Shown in pieces: positions 24,553-34,756 of a stretch of 64,000 nucleotides of DNA (its first letter is position 1; every line of letters starts with the position of its first letter). This DNA is from JAABVD01 sp965204545 (GTDB taxonomy: Bacteria; Verrucomicrobiota; Verrucomicrobiia; Opitutales; UBA2995): positions 3,038,001 through 3,102,000 of the forward strand of contig CBDBFA010000003.1 of NCBI GenBank assembly GCA_965204545.1, read 5' to 3'. The position numbers were made by a program, and so were the translations under genes. Below the pieces are notes generated by a model that saw only the letters and a list, made by a program, of their open reading frames with translations, ran no database searches and had not been told where the DNA came from.

Positions 24553-27315
24553 ATGATGTTGCAAAGGGCCAGAGGGAGAAGGAGAAGTTTCTGCTTGGGA
24601 GCAGCGGCAATGTGCGCACTCGTTCTACCTGGAATTCTTTTTGCAAATGTACCGGTGGGCGAGTCCCCCTTGGGATACCTGGTCGGCAACTATTGTGTCA
24701 GTTGCCACAATCCCGAAGAGAGGAAGGGGAAGCTCGATCTGGAAGGCATCCTCGAGGCGGACCTTTCCCAACATTTTGAAATTTGGGAAGAGGTGGCCTG
24801 GATGCTGCGCGAAAGGGAAATGCCGCCGGAGGAAGGCTCGGGAGTTAGTGGGGCGGACGATAATTCCGGGGACAAGGATGTCCCCGCTCCTTTACCGCGC
24901 CCGAGCGAGGACGAATACGTGGTGGCGGTGAATTGGCTGGATGGAGCGCTGGGTGGAGAAGGGGCCATGGATGGAGAAGAATTGGGAATTTCGGCGGTTG
25001 TGGAACAATACTGCATCAGTTGCCACAACGATCAGGAAAACAAAGGGGCCATGGATCTCGATGCCGTGCTTTGGGACGATGTGCAAAATCATCCTGAAAT
25101 ATGGGAGAAGGTGATCGTCCGGCTTCAATCGCGCCAGATGCCCCCGCACGATCGCAAACGACCGGACCAAGATACTTATGAAGCCGTCGTAGCCGATTTG
25201 TCTGAGACCTTGGATGAAGCGGCCAGACGGAATCCCGAACCGGGGCGAACGGAAAGCTTTCGCCGGTTGAATCGCACCGAGTATCAAAACGCCATTCGCA
25301 ATCTCCTGGCCCTGGATATCGACGCGGCAAATTTGCTGCCCAAAGACGAGGAAAGTCATGGTTTCGACAACGTCACCGTGGGCGCCTTATCGCCCAGTTT
25401 GCTGGATCGCTATATTTCTGCCGCTCAGAAGGTGAGCCGCCTGGCCGTGGGCGTTCCCGGTGATAAACCGCGTGGAGACAGCTTCCGCATGCCGGCAGAC
25501 TATACCCAGGAAAAGCACGTCGAGGGCCTTCCCCTCGGCACACGCGGCGGCGCCCTGTTGCCTTACACCTTTCCCCAGGATGGCGAATATGAAATCGAGA
25601 TCAGGCTAATGCGGGACCGGAACGAGCACGTGGAAGGGCTGAGGGAACCCCACGAAATGGAGATACTGCTCGATGATGAGGTGGCGCAACGCTTCACCAT
25701 AGATCTCCCGACCGACCGGCGGGATCACAGCGCGGTGGACCGGCATCTCAAGACCCGTATTTTTGTCGAGGCCGGGCCGCGCAAGTTGGGGGTAACCTTC
25801 CGGAAGAATCCATTCTCTTTGTCGCAAAACAAACGGCAACCTTTCCAGGCCCATTTTAATTTTCACCGCCATCCGCGCCGGTCCCCGGCGGTGTATGAGA
25901 TTTCCATCACCGGGCCTTATGAAGGGCGCGGGTCTAACCTGACACCCAGCCGGGAGAAGGTTTTCATTCGCTATCCGAAAGAGCCCGGTGAGGAGGAGGA
26001 AGTTGCCGGTGAGATTTTGGCCGACCTCATGAGGCGGGCCTACCGTCGGCCCATTTCCGAGGCGGATCTGGAAAGGCCCATGGCATTTTACCGGGAAGGG
26101 GCGGAGGAAGCCCAGGCCTCGTCCAAGAACCTTGCCTGGCAAGTGGGATTTGAGGCCGGAATAGAGACGGGGCTCAGTTCCATACTGGTCAATCCCGAAT
26201 TTATCTTCCGCATCGAAAGGGATCCGGAGGGTGTAAGGCCGGGGCAAGCTTACCGCATCAGCGATTTGGAATTGGCCACCCGGTTATCCTTTTTCATTTG
26301 GAGCAGCCTGCCGGATGATGAATTGCTCGGGGAAGCCATCGAGGGACGCCTCAGCCAACCCGACGTCTTGGAGCAACAGGTGCGCCGCATGTTGGCGGAT
26401 GCCCGTTCCTCCAACTTGGTGGACAATTTTGCCGAGCAATGGCTGCACCTGCGTAACCTCGAATCGGTCGTGCCCGATCTCCGGCTGTTTCCCGATTTCG
26501 ACGATAATCTGCGCCGGTCCCTGCGACGGGAAACGGAACTGTTTTTCGAAAGCGTCTTGAGGGAAGATAGAAGTGTGCTGGACCTGCTCAAAGCCGACTA
26601 CACCTACCTCGATGAACGTTTGGCCTATCACTATGGCATACCCCACGTTTTCGGCAGCCGGTTTCGCCGGGTTGAACTCGATCCATCCCACAGGCGTGGC
26701 GGGCTGTTGCGGCACGGAAGCATTCTGACCGCGACCTCCTACGCCACGCGAACTTCACCGGTCATCCGGGGCAATTGGGTTTTGGAGAATATCATCGGCA
26801 CCCCCGCCCCTCCACCCCTACCGGACGTGCCGGCGTTGGATGAAACCAAAGTGGCCGCCGGGCTTTCCGTGCGGAAGCGGCTGGAACAGCACCGGGCCAA
26901 TCCCGCTTGTGCCAGTTGCCACAACCTCATGGATCCCGTCGGCTTTGCCTTGGAGAATTACGATGCCATCGGTCGGTGGAGAGACTACCAGGGCGGCGAA
27001 GCCCTCGACGCCTCGGGAGGACTTCCGGACGGCAGTGTTTTTGAGGGTGTCGAGGGCTTGGAGGACGGCTTGCTGGAGCGTCCGGAATTATTTGTTCGCA
27101 CTTTGAGCCGGAAATTGCTTACTTTTGCTTTAGGTCGGGGGATGGAGTATTACGATGCCCCGGCCATTCGGGAAATTGTCAGAAATGCCAAAGCCAATGA
27201 TTACCGGTTTTCTTCCATCATCCTCGGCATCACCCAAAGCGTCCCCTTTCAAATGAGAACGAGGTTGCAAGAGGAATACGCCTCCACACAATTGATAGAA
27301 ACGAAATCGCCATGA
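24553..27315 (+). CDS. DUF1592-type multidomain protein with duplicated cytochrome module (copy B)
   Basis: This 920-residue exported paralogue of the protein at 20461 has an extra N-terminal module. Two PSCyt1 heme sites occur in tandem, CVSCH (48-52) and CISCH (154-158), each followed by the same KG-x-LDL text (ERKGKLDLEG and ENKGAMDLDA). Then come DUF1587 (FRRLNRTEYQNAIRNLLAL), a binding-like domain, DUF1595, DUF1592 (ATRLSFFIWSSLPDDELLGE), DUF1588 with a third site CASCH (786-790) and DUF1585 (LSRKLLTFALGRGMEYYD). Its stop overlaps the ATG of the DUF1552 gene (ATGA). The order DUF1592 then DUF1552 is the reverse of cassette A. Confidence 0.93.
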   Translation: MMLQRARGRRRSFCLGAAAMCALVLPGILFANVPVGESPLGYLVGNYCVSCHNPEERKGKLDLEGILEADLSQHFEIWEEVAWMLREREMPPEEGSGVSGADDNSGDKDVPAPLPRPSEDEYVVAVNWLDGALGGEGAMDGEELGISAVVEQYCISCHNDQENKGAMDLDAVLWDDVQNHPEIWEKVIVRLQSRQMPPHDRKRPDQDTYEAVVADLSETLDEAARRNPEPGRTESFRRLNRTEYQNAIRNLLALDIDAANLLPKDEESHGFDNVTVGALSPSLLDRYISAAQKVSRLAVGVPGDKPRGDSFRMPADYTQEKHVEGLPLGTRGGALLPYTFPQDGEYEIEIRLMRDRNEHVEGLREPHEMEILLDDEVAQRFTIDLPTDRRDHSAVDRHLKTRIFVEAGPRKLGVTFRKNPFSLSQNKRQPFQAHFNFHRHPRRSPAVYEISITGPYEGRGSNLTPSREKVFIRYPKEPGEEEEVAGEILADLMRRAYRRPISEADLERPMAFYREGAEEAQASSKNLAWQVGFEAGIETGLSSILVNPEFIFRIERDPEGVRPGQAYRISDLELATRLSFFIWSSLPDDELLGEAIEGRLSQPDVLEQQVRRMLADARSSNLVDNFAEQWLHLRNLESVVPDLRLFPDFDDNLRRSLRRETELFFESVLREDRSVLDLLKADYTYLDERLAYHYGIPHVFGSRFRRVELDPSHRRGGLLRHGSILTATSYATRTSPVIRGNWVLENIIGTPAPPPLPDVPALDETKVAAGLSVRKRLEQHRANPACASCHNLMDPVGFALENYDAIGRWRDYQGGEALDASGGLPDGSVFEGVEGLEDGLLERPELFVRTLSRKLLTFALGRGMEYYDAPAIREIVRNAKANDYRFSSIILGITQSVPFQMRTRLQEEYASTQLIETKSP

Positions 27316-28658
27316 AATACATCACCAAGAAATCCATTCCTCGGAGAACCTTTATCAAGGGTGTGGGGACGACGGTGGCCTTGCCCCTTCTCAACGCCAT
27401 GGTGCCCGCCGCAACGGCTCTGGCCAAGACCCCGGGGAATTCCGTCCGTCGCCTGGGTTACGTTTTCATGCCCATGGGTTGCGACCAATCCCGCTGGACC
27501 CCCCGAAGTGAACACACCCTGGATAAACTGTCCCCCATTCTCGATTCCCTGGCTCCGGTTAAGGACCAAACCACGGTATTGACCAACATGGAATTGAGGA
27601 GCGCCTACCCCGGATCCCACGCCACGTCCAATTCCTCCTTTCTCAGTTGCGCCAAGGCAAAAGTCACCGAGAGCTCCGATTATTATCTCGGCACCACGGT
27701 GGACCAACTCGCCGCCCAACAAATTGGACAGGAGACCCAGTTGCCATCCCTGGAACTCGCCATGGACCTGCTGCAGATCACTGGTCAATGCGATAACGGC
27801 TACGCCTGTGTCTACCAGAACAACCTTTCCTGGTCTTCTCCCACCACCCCTCTCCCGGCTGAAGCGCATCCGCGCATCGTATTCGAACAATTGTTCGGAG
27901 ATGGGGGCACTCCGGAGGAACGTCGCACCGCCCTGCGGAAACGGGGCAGTCTGCTCGACTCCGTGGCCGATAGCATGGAGCGCCTGAGGCGTGAACTGGG
28001 CCCGAGCGATCGATCGAGGATTTCCCAATACCTGGATTCCGTTCGGGAAGTGGAACGGCGCATACAACAGGCCGAGTCGGCCTCAAAGGATAGTCCCTTG
28101 CCCGATCTGGACCGCCCCATGGGTGTGCCCGCAGCCTATGCCGACCATGCCCGGCTCATGTTCGATCTCCAACTCCTGGCCTATCAAGGGGACATCACCC
28201 GCATCTCGACCTTCCAGATCGCTCGGGAAACCAGCAACCGGTCCTATCCCGAAATCGGAGTTCCGGATCCACACCATCCCCTTTCCCACCACGGCGATGA
28301 TCCGGAAAAAATTGAGCGGATGTCTAAAATAAACGCTTTCCACGTCTCTCTCTTTTCCGAATACCTGCAAAAGCTCAAGGCGACCCCCGAGGGCAACGGA
28401 TCGCTCCTCGACAACGTCCTGATCCTCTACGGCAGCGGCATCGGAAATCCCAACGTGCACGATCACACCGATCTTCCCATCATCGTATCGGGCGGAGCGG
28501 CCGGAGGCATGAAAGGGAACCGGCACATCCGTTACCAGGAGGCTACTCCGCTGGCCAACCTGCACCTCACCCTGCTGGACAAGGTGGGGGTTGAATTGGA
28601 TTCCTTTGCCGACAGCACCGGGACAATCGATGAACTCTTTCAGCCTCTGTCGGTTTGA
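27312..28658 (+). CDS. DUF1552 protein, Tat-exported (copy B)
   Basis: This 448-residue paralogue of the gene at 22890 starts SIPRRTFIKGVGTTVALPLL, a twin-arginine signal. DUF1552 landmarks are RLGYVFMPMGCDQSRWTP, the YLGTTVDQLAAQQIGQETQL region, SLLDSVADSMERLRRELGPS and SLLDNVLILYGSGIGNPNVH. It is co-translated with the DUF1592 protein through a four-base overlap. It is probably exported folded and may work together with that partner outside the cytoplasm. The activity is unknown. Confidence 0.92.
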   Translation: MKYITKKSIPRRTFIKGVGTTVALPLLNAMVPAATALAKTPGNSVRRLGYVFMPMGCDQSRWTPRSEHTLDKLSPILDSLAPVKDQTTVLTNMELRSAYPGSHATSNSSFLSCAKAKVTESSDYYLGTTVDQLAAQQIGQETQLPSLELAMDLLQITGQCDNGYACVYQNNLSWSSPTTPLPAEAHPRIVFEQLFGDGGTPEERRTALRKRGSLLDSVADSMERLRRELGPSDRSRISQYLDSVREVERRIQQAESASKDSPLPDLDRPMGVPAAYADHARLMFDLQLLAYQGDITRISTFQIARETSNRSYPEIGVPDPHHPLSHHGDDPEKIERMSKINAFHVSLFSEYLQKLKATPEGNGSLLDNVLILYGSGIGNPNVHDHTDLPIIVSGGAAGGMKGNRHIRYQEATPLANLHLTLLDKVGVELDSFADSTGTIDELFQPLSV

Positions 28659-28791
28659 AAGGCTGAAGGGGAGAGGCGCCGTTGGCGCCAATTAGGAATT
28701 AGGAATGATGGAGTAGTGGAGTAATGGAAAAATGGAACAAGGGTTGAAGAGATAGACCACAAATGGGGGAAGTTCACAAAGCTCGCGAATC
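28659..28791. repeat. Short repeat-bearing gap
   Basis: GAGGCGCCGTTGGCGCCAAT, TTAGGAATTAGGAATGATGG and a GGAGTAGTGGAGTAATGG unit lie between the DUF1552 gene and the ankyrin gene, followed by AGTTCACAAAGCTCGC. Confidence 0.65.
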
Positions 28792-30264
28792 ATGAAAGCG
28801 TCACTTTTTCTGGGACTGGGTCTGTTGCTCGGTCTGAACCTTAGGGCAGCGGGTAATGGGCTGGCCGATGCGGTGGAAGGTAGGGAATCCTTCCGTATCC
28901 AGGCGCTTCTCTCCCGGGATATCGACGTCGACCACGCTCAAGTCGATGGCATGACGGCGCTGCACTGGGCCGTTTATCACAACGACACGGAACTGGCCAA
29001 AACCCTGCTCGACCGAGGTGCCAATGCCGCTGCGGAAAACCGATATGGGGTAACGCCCCTCTATCTGGCTTCCCTCAACGGCAATTCCGGGTTGATTGGA
29101 GAATTGCTTAATGCCGGGGCCGATCCCAATACGGCCGTGCCGGGAGGTGAAACCGCCTTGATGACGGCGGCGCGGACGGGTGTGGTAGGAGCGGTAAAGG
29201 CCTTGCTCCATGCCGGGGCCGAGGTGGAGAAAAAAGAGTGGAAAGGCCAGACTGCCATTATGTGGGCCGCGGCCGAAGGACACTTGGAAGTGGTCGAAAC
29301 GCTCCTGGAAGCGGGGGCCGATTTTCTCACGCCCTTGAAATCGGGATTCACCCCGCTGTATTTCGCTGTACGCGAGGGACACGGGGACGTGGCTGCATTG
29401 TTGCTCGAAGCCGGGGCCGATGTAAACGGAGCCATGGATTTGACCAATCCTTCTTCAAAAGGTGCCATGAACGGGACCAGTCCATTGGTTATGGCGGTGG
29501 AAAACGGCCATTACGATTTGGCCGTTGCACTGCTTGATGCAGGGGCCGACCCCAATGACCGGCGAACCGGTTTCACCCTTCTCCACGCACTTACCTGGAT
29601 ACGAAAACCCGATATCGGTGAGTCCATCAGGGGAGCTCCCCCGCCGAGGGGATCGGGAAAGAGAAACAGCGAACAATTTGTGCGCGAATTGGTGGCGCGC
29701 GGCGCCGATGTGAACGCGCAACTCACCAAGGGCAGAAGAGCGGGTAGGGGACGAGTGAGCCAGATCGGCGCCACGGCATTTTTCATGGCTGCCGACAGGG
29801 CAGATCTGCCCTACATGAAGCTCCTTCTGGAATTAGGGGCGGATCCCTTTATTCCTAATGAAGACGGTTGCACGGCCCTCATGGTAGCGGCGGGTATTGG
29901 CAGTACCGCCCCGGAGGAAGAAGCGGGCACGGAAATGGAATGCCTCGAAGCGGTGAAATTCCTCGTTTCGCTGGGTTTGGATGTCGACACTGTCGATGCC
30001 AATGGGGAAACCGCCATGCATGGCGCCGCCTACAAGAATGCCCCCGCCGTGGCCAGATACCTCCATGAACAGGGGGCCGATATCCGCATTTGGAATACCA
30101 AAAACAAAATGGAGCGGACCCCGCTATTGATTGCGGAAGGGTATCGGCCGGGGAACTTCAAACCTTCCTTCGCCACCGTCGACGCCATTACCGAGATCAT
30201 GCTGGCCCAAGGGGTCGAACCCCCCACCGGACCCAAGCCAAAGCATTCGAACTACAACTTCTGA
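28792..30264 (+). CDS. Secreted ankyrin-repeat protein
   Basis: This 490-residue protein has a signal peptide (MKASLFLGLGLLLGLNLRAA) followed by roughly ten ankyrin repeats from about residue 50 to 470: DGMTALHWAVYHNDTELAKT, YGVTPLYLASLNGNSGLIGE, GETALMTAARTGVVGAVKAL, GQTAIMWAAAEGHLEVVETL and later copies are regular. A non-repeat insert around 285-325 (SIRGAPPPRGSGKRN) breaks the array. It would act outside the cytoplasm as a binding scaffold. Ankyrin genes commonly follow DUF1592/DUF1552 pairs in this phylum, so it may belong to cassette B despite the 133-bp gap. Confidence 0.92.
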   Translation: MKASLFLGLGLLLGLNLRAAGNGLADAVEGRESFRIQALLSRDIDVDHAQVDGMTALHWAVYHNDTELAKTLLDRGANAAAENRYGVTPLYLASLNGNSGLIGELLNAGADPNTAVPGGETALMTAARTGVVGAVKALLHAGAEVEKKEWKGQTAIMWAAAEGHLEVVETLLEAGADFLTPLKSGFTPLYFAVREGHGDVAALLLEAGADVNGAMDLTNPSSKGAMNGTSPLVMAVENGHYDLAVALLDAGADPNDRRTGFTLLHALTWIRKPDIGESIRGAPPPRGSGKRNSEQFVRELVARGADVNAQLTKGRRAGRGRVSQIGATAFFMAADRADLPYMKLLLELGADPFIPNEDGCTALMVAAGIGSTAPEEEAGTEMECLEAVKFLVSLGLDVDTVDANGETAMHGAAYKNAPAVARYLHEQGADIRIWNTKNKMERTPLLIAEGYRPGNFKPSFATVDAITEIMLAQGVEPPTGPKPKHSNYNF

Positions 30265-30392
30265 TTCCTTCGGCCAGGAACCGCGATTATTAACCACAGA
30301 GGCCACAGAGAACACAGAGGGGGGAGGCGCCCAAGGGCGCCAATTAGGAATTAGGAATTAGGAATGAGGAATTAAGAAAAGGCATAATAAAT

Positions 30393-30438
30393 TGTAGGAG
30401 CGGCTTTACGCCGCGATTGCCCAGCAACGCCATATCCA
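30393..30438 (+). repeat. REP-like hairpin (GTAGGAGCGGCTTTACGCCG)
   Basis: TGTAGGAGCGGCTTTACGCC then GCGATTGC and a tail GCCATATCC. A related copy is at 42545-42598. It resembles the REP sequences associated with RAYT transposases in proteobacteria. Confidence 0.75.
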
Positions 30439-30519
30439 GAAAAAGGAGATACAGAATCAAGCATCCAGTATCCAGCATTCAGACCACGGATTACACAGAT
30501 GGGCACGGATAGGAATTCT

Positions 30520-30614
30520 AACGCCAACGGCGTTGAACTCCAAAGCCCAGTGTCGCGTAGCGCACGCTGGGTAAGAATGGGTAAAAAATTACGAACCCCA
30601 ACGGGGTTCCACAA
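30520..30614 (+). repeat. CCAACGGGGTT-type intergenic element
   Basis: CGCCAACGGCGTTGAACTCC, AAAGCCCAGTGTCGCG, TAGCGCACGCTGGGTAAG and GAACCCCAACGGGGTTCC form three nested palindromes. I recall this general pattern from intergenic DNA of many environmental genomes, but I cannot search here. It is the only copy in the window. Confidence 0.65.
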
Positions 30615-30907
30615 AAATGGTGATCGTGATGGGAAATATCCTGAAGGCAAATTCATAGGAAAAAGTCCACCGATTGTGTGAACGAATTAACGGGACAGGA
30701 CACTAGAAACTTATTGACCTGGCGAGACCTGGGGCAAAAAATCATTAAACATGCTACTTGGCATTATTAAAAATGTTACTCAGAAGGCTGGTTGTTCTGC
30801 CGTTCCTTGATTCGCGAAATTTTGAACATGCCAAGGCATAGTACTGGAGCAGGCTCATATTTGAATACTTTTGTTGCAAACACTGTAATGGAAAAGGAGT
30901 GAAACCC

Positions 30908-33900
30908 ATGAAAACCGTAATTTGTCCCACCATCTGGCCCTTCGGCAGGGAAGGGGAGAACTGCCGCCCTATCGGAATCGCGATGGTTTTGATCGCCGCC
31001 CTTTCCTTGTCATCCCTATGGCCGACGAATTCCCTGGCCCAGGATGAAGAAGATGAAGATCTCTATGAACTATCTCCCTTTACGGTGGAGGACGACGAAA
31101 ACATCGGTTACCTGGCCACCTCCACGCTGGCCGGTACTCGTCTCAATACCAGGTTGGAGGACGTCGGCACTTCCATATCCGTGCTTACCAAGGAATTCCT
31201 GGAAGACGTGGGTGCGACTGACAACCAGGATCTCCTCCTGTATGTGACCAATGCCGAAGTGGGAGGGGTCAGGGGAAATTTCACCGGAGTTGGCAACGGG
31301 GCCAATCTGACGGAAAATTCTCTATTCACCAGACCCAACAACAATACGCGTTTGCGCGGACTGGACAGGAGTGACAACACCCGCAACTACTTTCGCAGCC
31401 TCATACCCTTCGACAGCTATAACACCAACCGGGTCGACATGGTGCGGGGCGCCAATTCCATCCTCTTCGGTTTGGGTAGCCCTGCCGGCATCATAAATAC
31501 CACGCTGCAATCGGCCGTTTTTTCCGATATCAATGAAATTACGGTGCGTTTCGACAAACATGGAAGTCAGCGCATGATAACCAACATCAATCAGGAATTG
31601 GTGGAAGATGAACTGGCTGTTCGGGCGATTTTGTTGAGCAATGACGCCAAGTACCGCCAGGATCCTGCCTTTTCCGACAGCACGCGGGCCTATGTGGCAG
31701 CCAGATGGGACCCGGCCTTCCTGAATTCCGATTCGATGACCACGTCTTTCAAGGTTAATTATGAAAATGGGCAGATCGACTCCAACAACCCGCGCCTGAT
31801 GACCCCCAAGGACCAGATCACCCCCTTCTTCAAGTCGGGTTCCGGTATCGAGGGCGGCTTGAATAAATTTACCCTCAACCAGTATATAGGAAATTACTCC
31901 GGTGCTACTGCGGGATGGGCAACTTTAGCCGACGTACCACAGGATGTCTACAACATGCCCCAAGCCCTGAAAGGCTTCGACAGTCAGGGTAAGAAAATCT
32001 GGGGGATCAGCTCCAATTTGGGAGATAATCGCGACCCCTGGATAAGAGGGTCCATGGGTACCATTTTCGACGAGATCGTAGCATACAGCAATTCCAACAC
32101 TACACACGAATTTCAACAAGCTTCCTATGTCATTCACATTCCTCCCCCACACGCCTTTCGTGACAATGCGAGGATAAGGGGCGGGGGCGTAAGCCAAGGT
32201 CGGTGGCAGGGTCCCAATGTCTTCTCCGATTATGCCAGGAGAGCGCGATTACCCCATTGGGACCTGGGAGTTTACAAAGATAGGCACATCAACGACCGCT
32301 CCATATTCGACTACAAAAACCACCTGTTGGACGGTCCCAATAAAAGCGAATACCACGACTTTGACGGCTTGCAGTTCACCTTTTCACAAACCTTTTTGAA
32401 CGGGAATCTGGGTTATGAAGTCGGTGTCGACCGTCAGGAGGCCCAATGGGGACAGACCTCGATCTTTAACGAGGCTCAGAGCGGAAGTTCCATAGCCATT
32501 GATATAAATGAAGTGCTTCCCGATGGTTCCCCCAACCCAAACTTGGGCCGAGCCGTCCTAACCAGCACCATGTTGTGGACCAATAACGATAATTTTCACG
32601 AATTGGATCAAAGCCGGGCCACCATTTTTGGAAAACTGGACTTCCAGGAGTGGATGGGAGACAATTTCCTGGGAAGGCTTTTGGGTAACCACGTCTTGAC
32701 CGGATTCTGGAGCCGCGACGAGGACGCCACGGAAAGGAGGGAATTTTCCAGGTATTCAGCTCCGGTATCCTTCGCGGAGCGCTTGCTGTCGGCAGACAAA
32801 TCCATAACCTCCAGCATGTCGCGTAAAATCAGTGTCGCTCATTATATAAGCGGCGATTTGAGGGGGCAGGATTGGCCGACGGGTCTCAGCCCCGTCAAGA
32901 ACCTCATAACCCCCGTGCAAGGGGGAAGCGTGAGGTTTTTCGATCCCACCTGGATTGCCACCGGGGTCGATCACCTGGCCGAATGGATAGATCCATATTA
33001 CCCCCAAGCTGGAGCATTGCAGGAATACGATAATCCGGCCAATTACGCGGGCTGGACCACGGAACCCTTCACCATTATGGACGCGACCACCGGGGATAAA
33101 AAAGATATGTACCACGGGTCAAGTTTGACCGCGACCGAGATCGATTCCGAGGCTTTCATCTGGCAGGGCTACATGCTGAATGGAGCCCTCGTTCCCTTGT
33201 TTGGATACCGCAAGGACACGAGCTATGCCTATGCGCACCAGGGTGTTAGACGGGCCGGTTTGGATACGGTGGATTTGAATAGCACCAATTATCGACTTCC
33301 GGATGAACCCACCGGTGAAACCAGCGGCATTACCCGGACCTACAGCCTGGTGGCTCACGTCCACGATTTAATTCCCTGGAATCTTCCCTACGGATTTGGG
33401 TTGAGTCTCTTCTACAACCAGTCCGAAAATTTCCAACCGGCTGCCCAGCGTGTCAATCATATGGGTCGTACCCTTCCTTCTCCCACTGGAGAGACCAAGG
33501 ACTGGGGTTTCCTGGTGGCCACACCCGATGACAAGTACTCGTTTCGACTGAATTGGTACCAATCCGACATTAAGACCGCCAGCTACGGTTTACCGTCCGC
33601 TTGGGCTATCGGCTGGACCACCCAGATGCCATGGGCCTACGCCAAAAAGGCTCAGAATAAAGTCGAAAGCTTCGCGGTGTCGGGCTGGAACCCCCAAGGT
33701 GGATACAGTTTTCAGCCAGGTTCAGAACCCTTTCCGGACGGTGGCGGCCAAAGTTATACCGAGGAGGAAGTACTTGGCGCTTTCTTCGACTACTTCAATT
33801 CCATTCCCCAGGAATTCCTCGATGCCTGGAATATCAATACTTCCGATGCCCAATGGATGATTCCCGGTTGGCCGGCCGGTGTCGGTTACAGGCCGCCGGT

Positions 33901-34588
33901 GGGGATGACGGGCACGGCAGATAATAAGTCAGAAGGCTTGGAAGTTGAATTTATCGCCAACCCGACCCCCAACTGGCGGGTTTCGCTCAATGTTTCCAAG
34001 ACGGAGGCAAACCGGGCCAACGTCGGAGGCGATTTGGTCGCCTTCCTCGAAGAGAGGGCTGAAGCCTACAATGGACCGGCTGGTGCAGTGCGCCTTTGGG
34101 GGCCTGGCAGAAGCTACGTCAATTCTATTCGATCATGGTTTCGCGGGTACCTGTGGGGCGATTTCCAACTGGCCAAGCTCAATGAGGGCAGCGATGCTCC
34201 GGAAATCCGCAAGTGGCACGCAAACTTCGTCAACAACTACAGTTTTAACGAAGGGCGTCTACAAGGCACTTTCCTGGGTGGCGCCGCCCGCTACATGTCG
34301 GGAAAGATTGTCGGCTATCCGGTTATCGACAACCTTGAAGGCCAAACGGATTTCATATGGGAAATCGACAATCCCTATATGTCCGATGCCGAAACCAGGA
34401 TCGACTTTTGGATCGGCTACAATCGCAAGCTTACCGATAGTATCAATTGGAGGGTACAGCTAAACATTACCGACGCTTTTGCCGACGACGAGTTGATCCC
34501 GATCAACGTTCAGCCGGACGGCTCCTATGGCGCTCTGCGCATCCCACCGGCGACGAGTTGGTTTATAACCAACACCTTCTCTTTCTAG
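30908..34588 (+). CDS. TonB-dependent outer-membrane receptor
   Basis: This 1226-residue receptor imports a large substrate with TonB energy. I start at the ATG at 30908 because AAGGAG lies eight bases upstream; a GTG nine bases earlier is the alternative. An extended signal peptide (AMVLIAALSLSSLWPTNSLA) is followed by an acidic run and a TonB-box-like YELSPFTV. The plug has YLATSTLAGTRLNTRLEDVG, SISVLTKEFLEDVGATDNQD and FNSYNTNRVDMVRG-like text before the barrel. The chain ends in a terminal Phe (FITNTFSF), as expected for BAM-assembled barrels. The plug style is characteristic of Opitutae. No SusD or ExbBD lies nearby, so the substrate is unknown. Confidence 0.93.
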   Translation: MKTVICPTIWPFGREGENCRPIGIAMVLIAALSLSSLWPTNSLAQDEEDEDLYELSPFTVEDDENIGYLATSTLAGTRLNTRLEDVGTSISVLTKEFLEDVGATDNQDLLLYVTNAEVGGVRGNFTGVGNGANLTENSLFTRPNNNTRLRGLDRSDNTRNYFRSLIPFDSYNTNRVDMVRGANSILFGLGSPAGIINTTLQSAVFSDINEITVRFDKHGSQRMITNINQELVEDELAVRAILLSNDAKYRQDPAFSDSTRAYVAARWDPAFLNSDSMTTSFKVNYENGQIDSNNPRLMTPKDQITPFFKSGSGIEGGLNKFTLNQYIGNYSGATAGWATLADVPQDVYNMPQALKGFDSQGKKIWGISSNLGDNRDPWIRGSMGTIFDEIVAYSNSNTTHEFQQASYVIHIPPPHAFRDNARIRGGGVSQGRWQGPNVFSDYARRARLPHWDLGVYKDRHINDRSIFDYKNHLLDGPNKSEYHDFDGLQFTFSQTFLNGNLGYEVGVDRQEAQWGQTSIFNEAQSGSSIAIDINEVLPDGSPNPNLGRAVLTSTMLWTNNDNFHELDQSRATIFGKLDFQEWMGDNFLGRLLGNHVLTGFWSRDEDATERREFSRYSAPVSFAERLLSADKSITSSMSRKISVAHYISGDLRGQDWPTGLSPVKNLITPVQGGSVRFFDPTWIATGVDHLAEWIDPYYPQAGALQEYDNPANYAGWTTEPFTIMDATTGDKKDMYHGSSLTATEIDSEAFIWQGYMLNGALVPLFGYRKDTSYAYAHQGVRRAGLDTVDLNSTNYRLPDEPTGETSGITRTYSLVAHVHDLIPWNLPYGFGLSLFYNQSENFQPAAQRVNHMGRTLPSPTGETKDWGFLVATPDDKYSFRLNWYQSDIKTASYGLPSAWAIGWTTQMPWAYAKKAQNKVESFAVSGWNPQGGYSFQPGSEPFPDGGGQSYTEEEVLGAFFDYFNSIPQEFLDAWNINTSDAQWMIPGWPAGVGYRPPVGMTGTADNKSEGLEVEFIANPTPNWRVSLNVSKTEANRANVGGDLVAFLEERAEAYNGPAGAVRLWGPGRSYVNSIRSWFRGYLWGDFQLAKLNEGSDAPEIRKWHANFVNNYSFNEGRLQGTFLGGAARYMSGKIVGYPVIDNLEGQTDFIWEIDNPYMSDAETRIDFWIGYNRKLTDSINWRVQLNITDAFADDELIPINVQPDGSYGALRIPPATSWFITNTFSF

Positions 34589-34756
34589 TGTGGCGTCCCT
34601 GAAATAATTTAACACAGGAAATACAGAGATAGGAAAGAGGGAGAAACCACGGGTTAGACATCAAGCATCATGTATCCAGCATCGGGTATCCAAAAATTGG
34701 CTCTCGCCAAGAACGCAAAGGGGAGAGAGGGAGAAGACAAATTTTATTCTGGCCTT

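Larger units (their letters stand above)
30265..30907. repeat. Long intergenic region upstream of the TonB receptor, several repeat types
   Basis: ACCACAGAGGCCACAGAGAA and AGGAATTAGGAATTAGGAAT words come first. A REP-like hairpin follows at 30393-30438, then CATCCAGTATCCAGCATTC, and an AACGGGGTT-type element at 30520-30614. From about 30660 to 30890 the sequence is unique and AT-rich, with no repeat words. It is the likely promoter region (TTGACC at 30714 is a possible -35, but I see no good -10). Confidence 0.7.
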
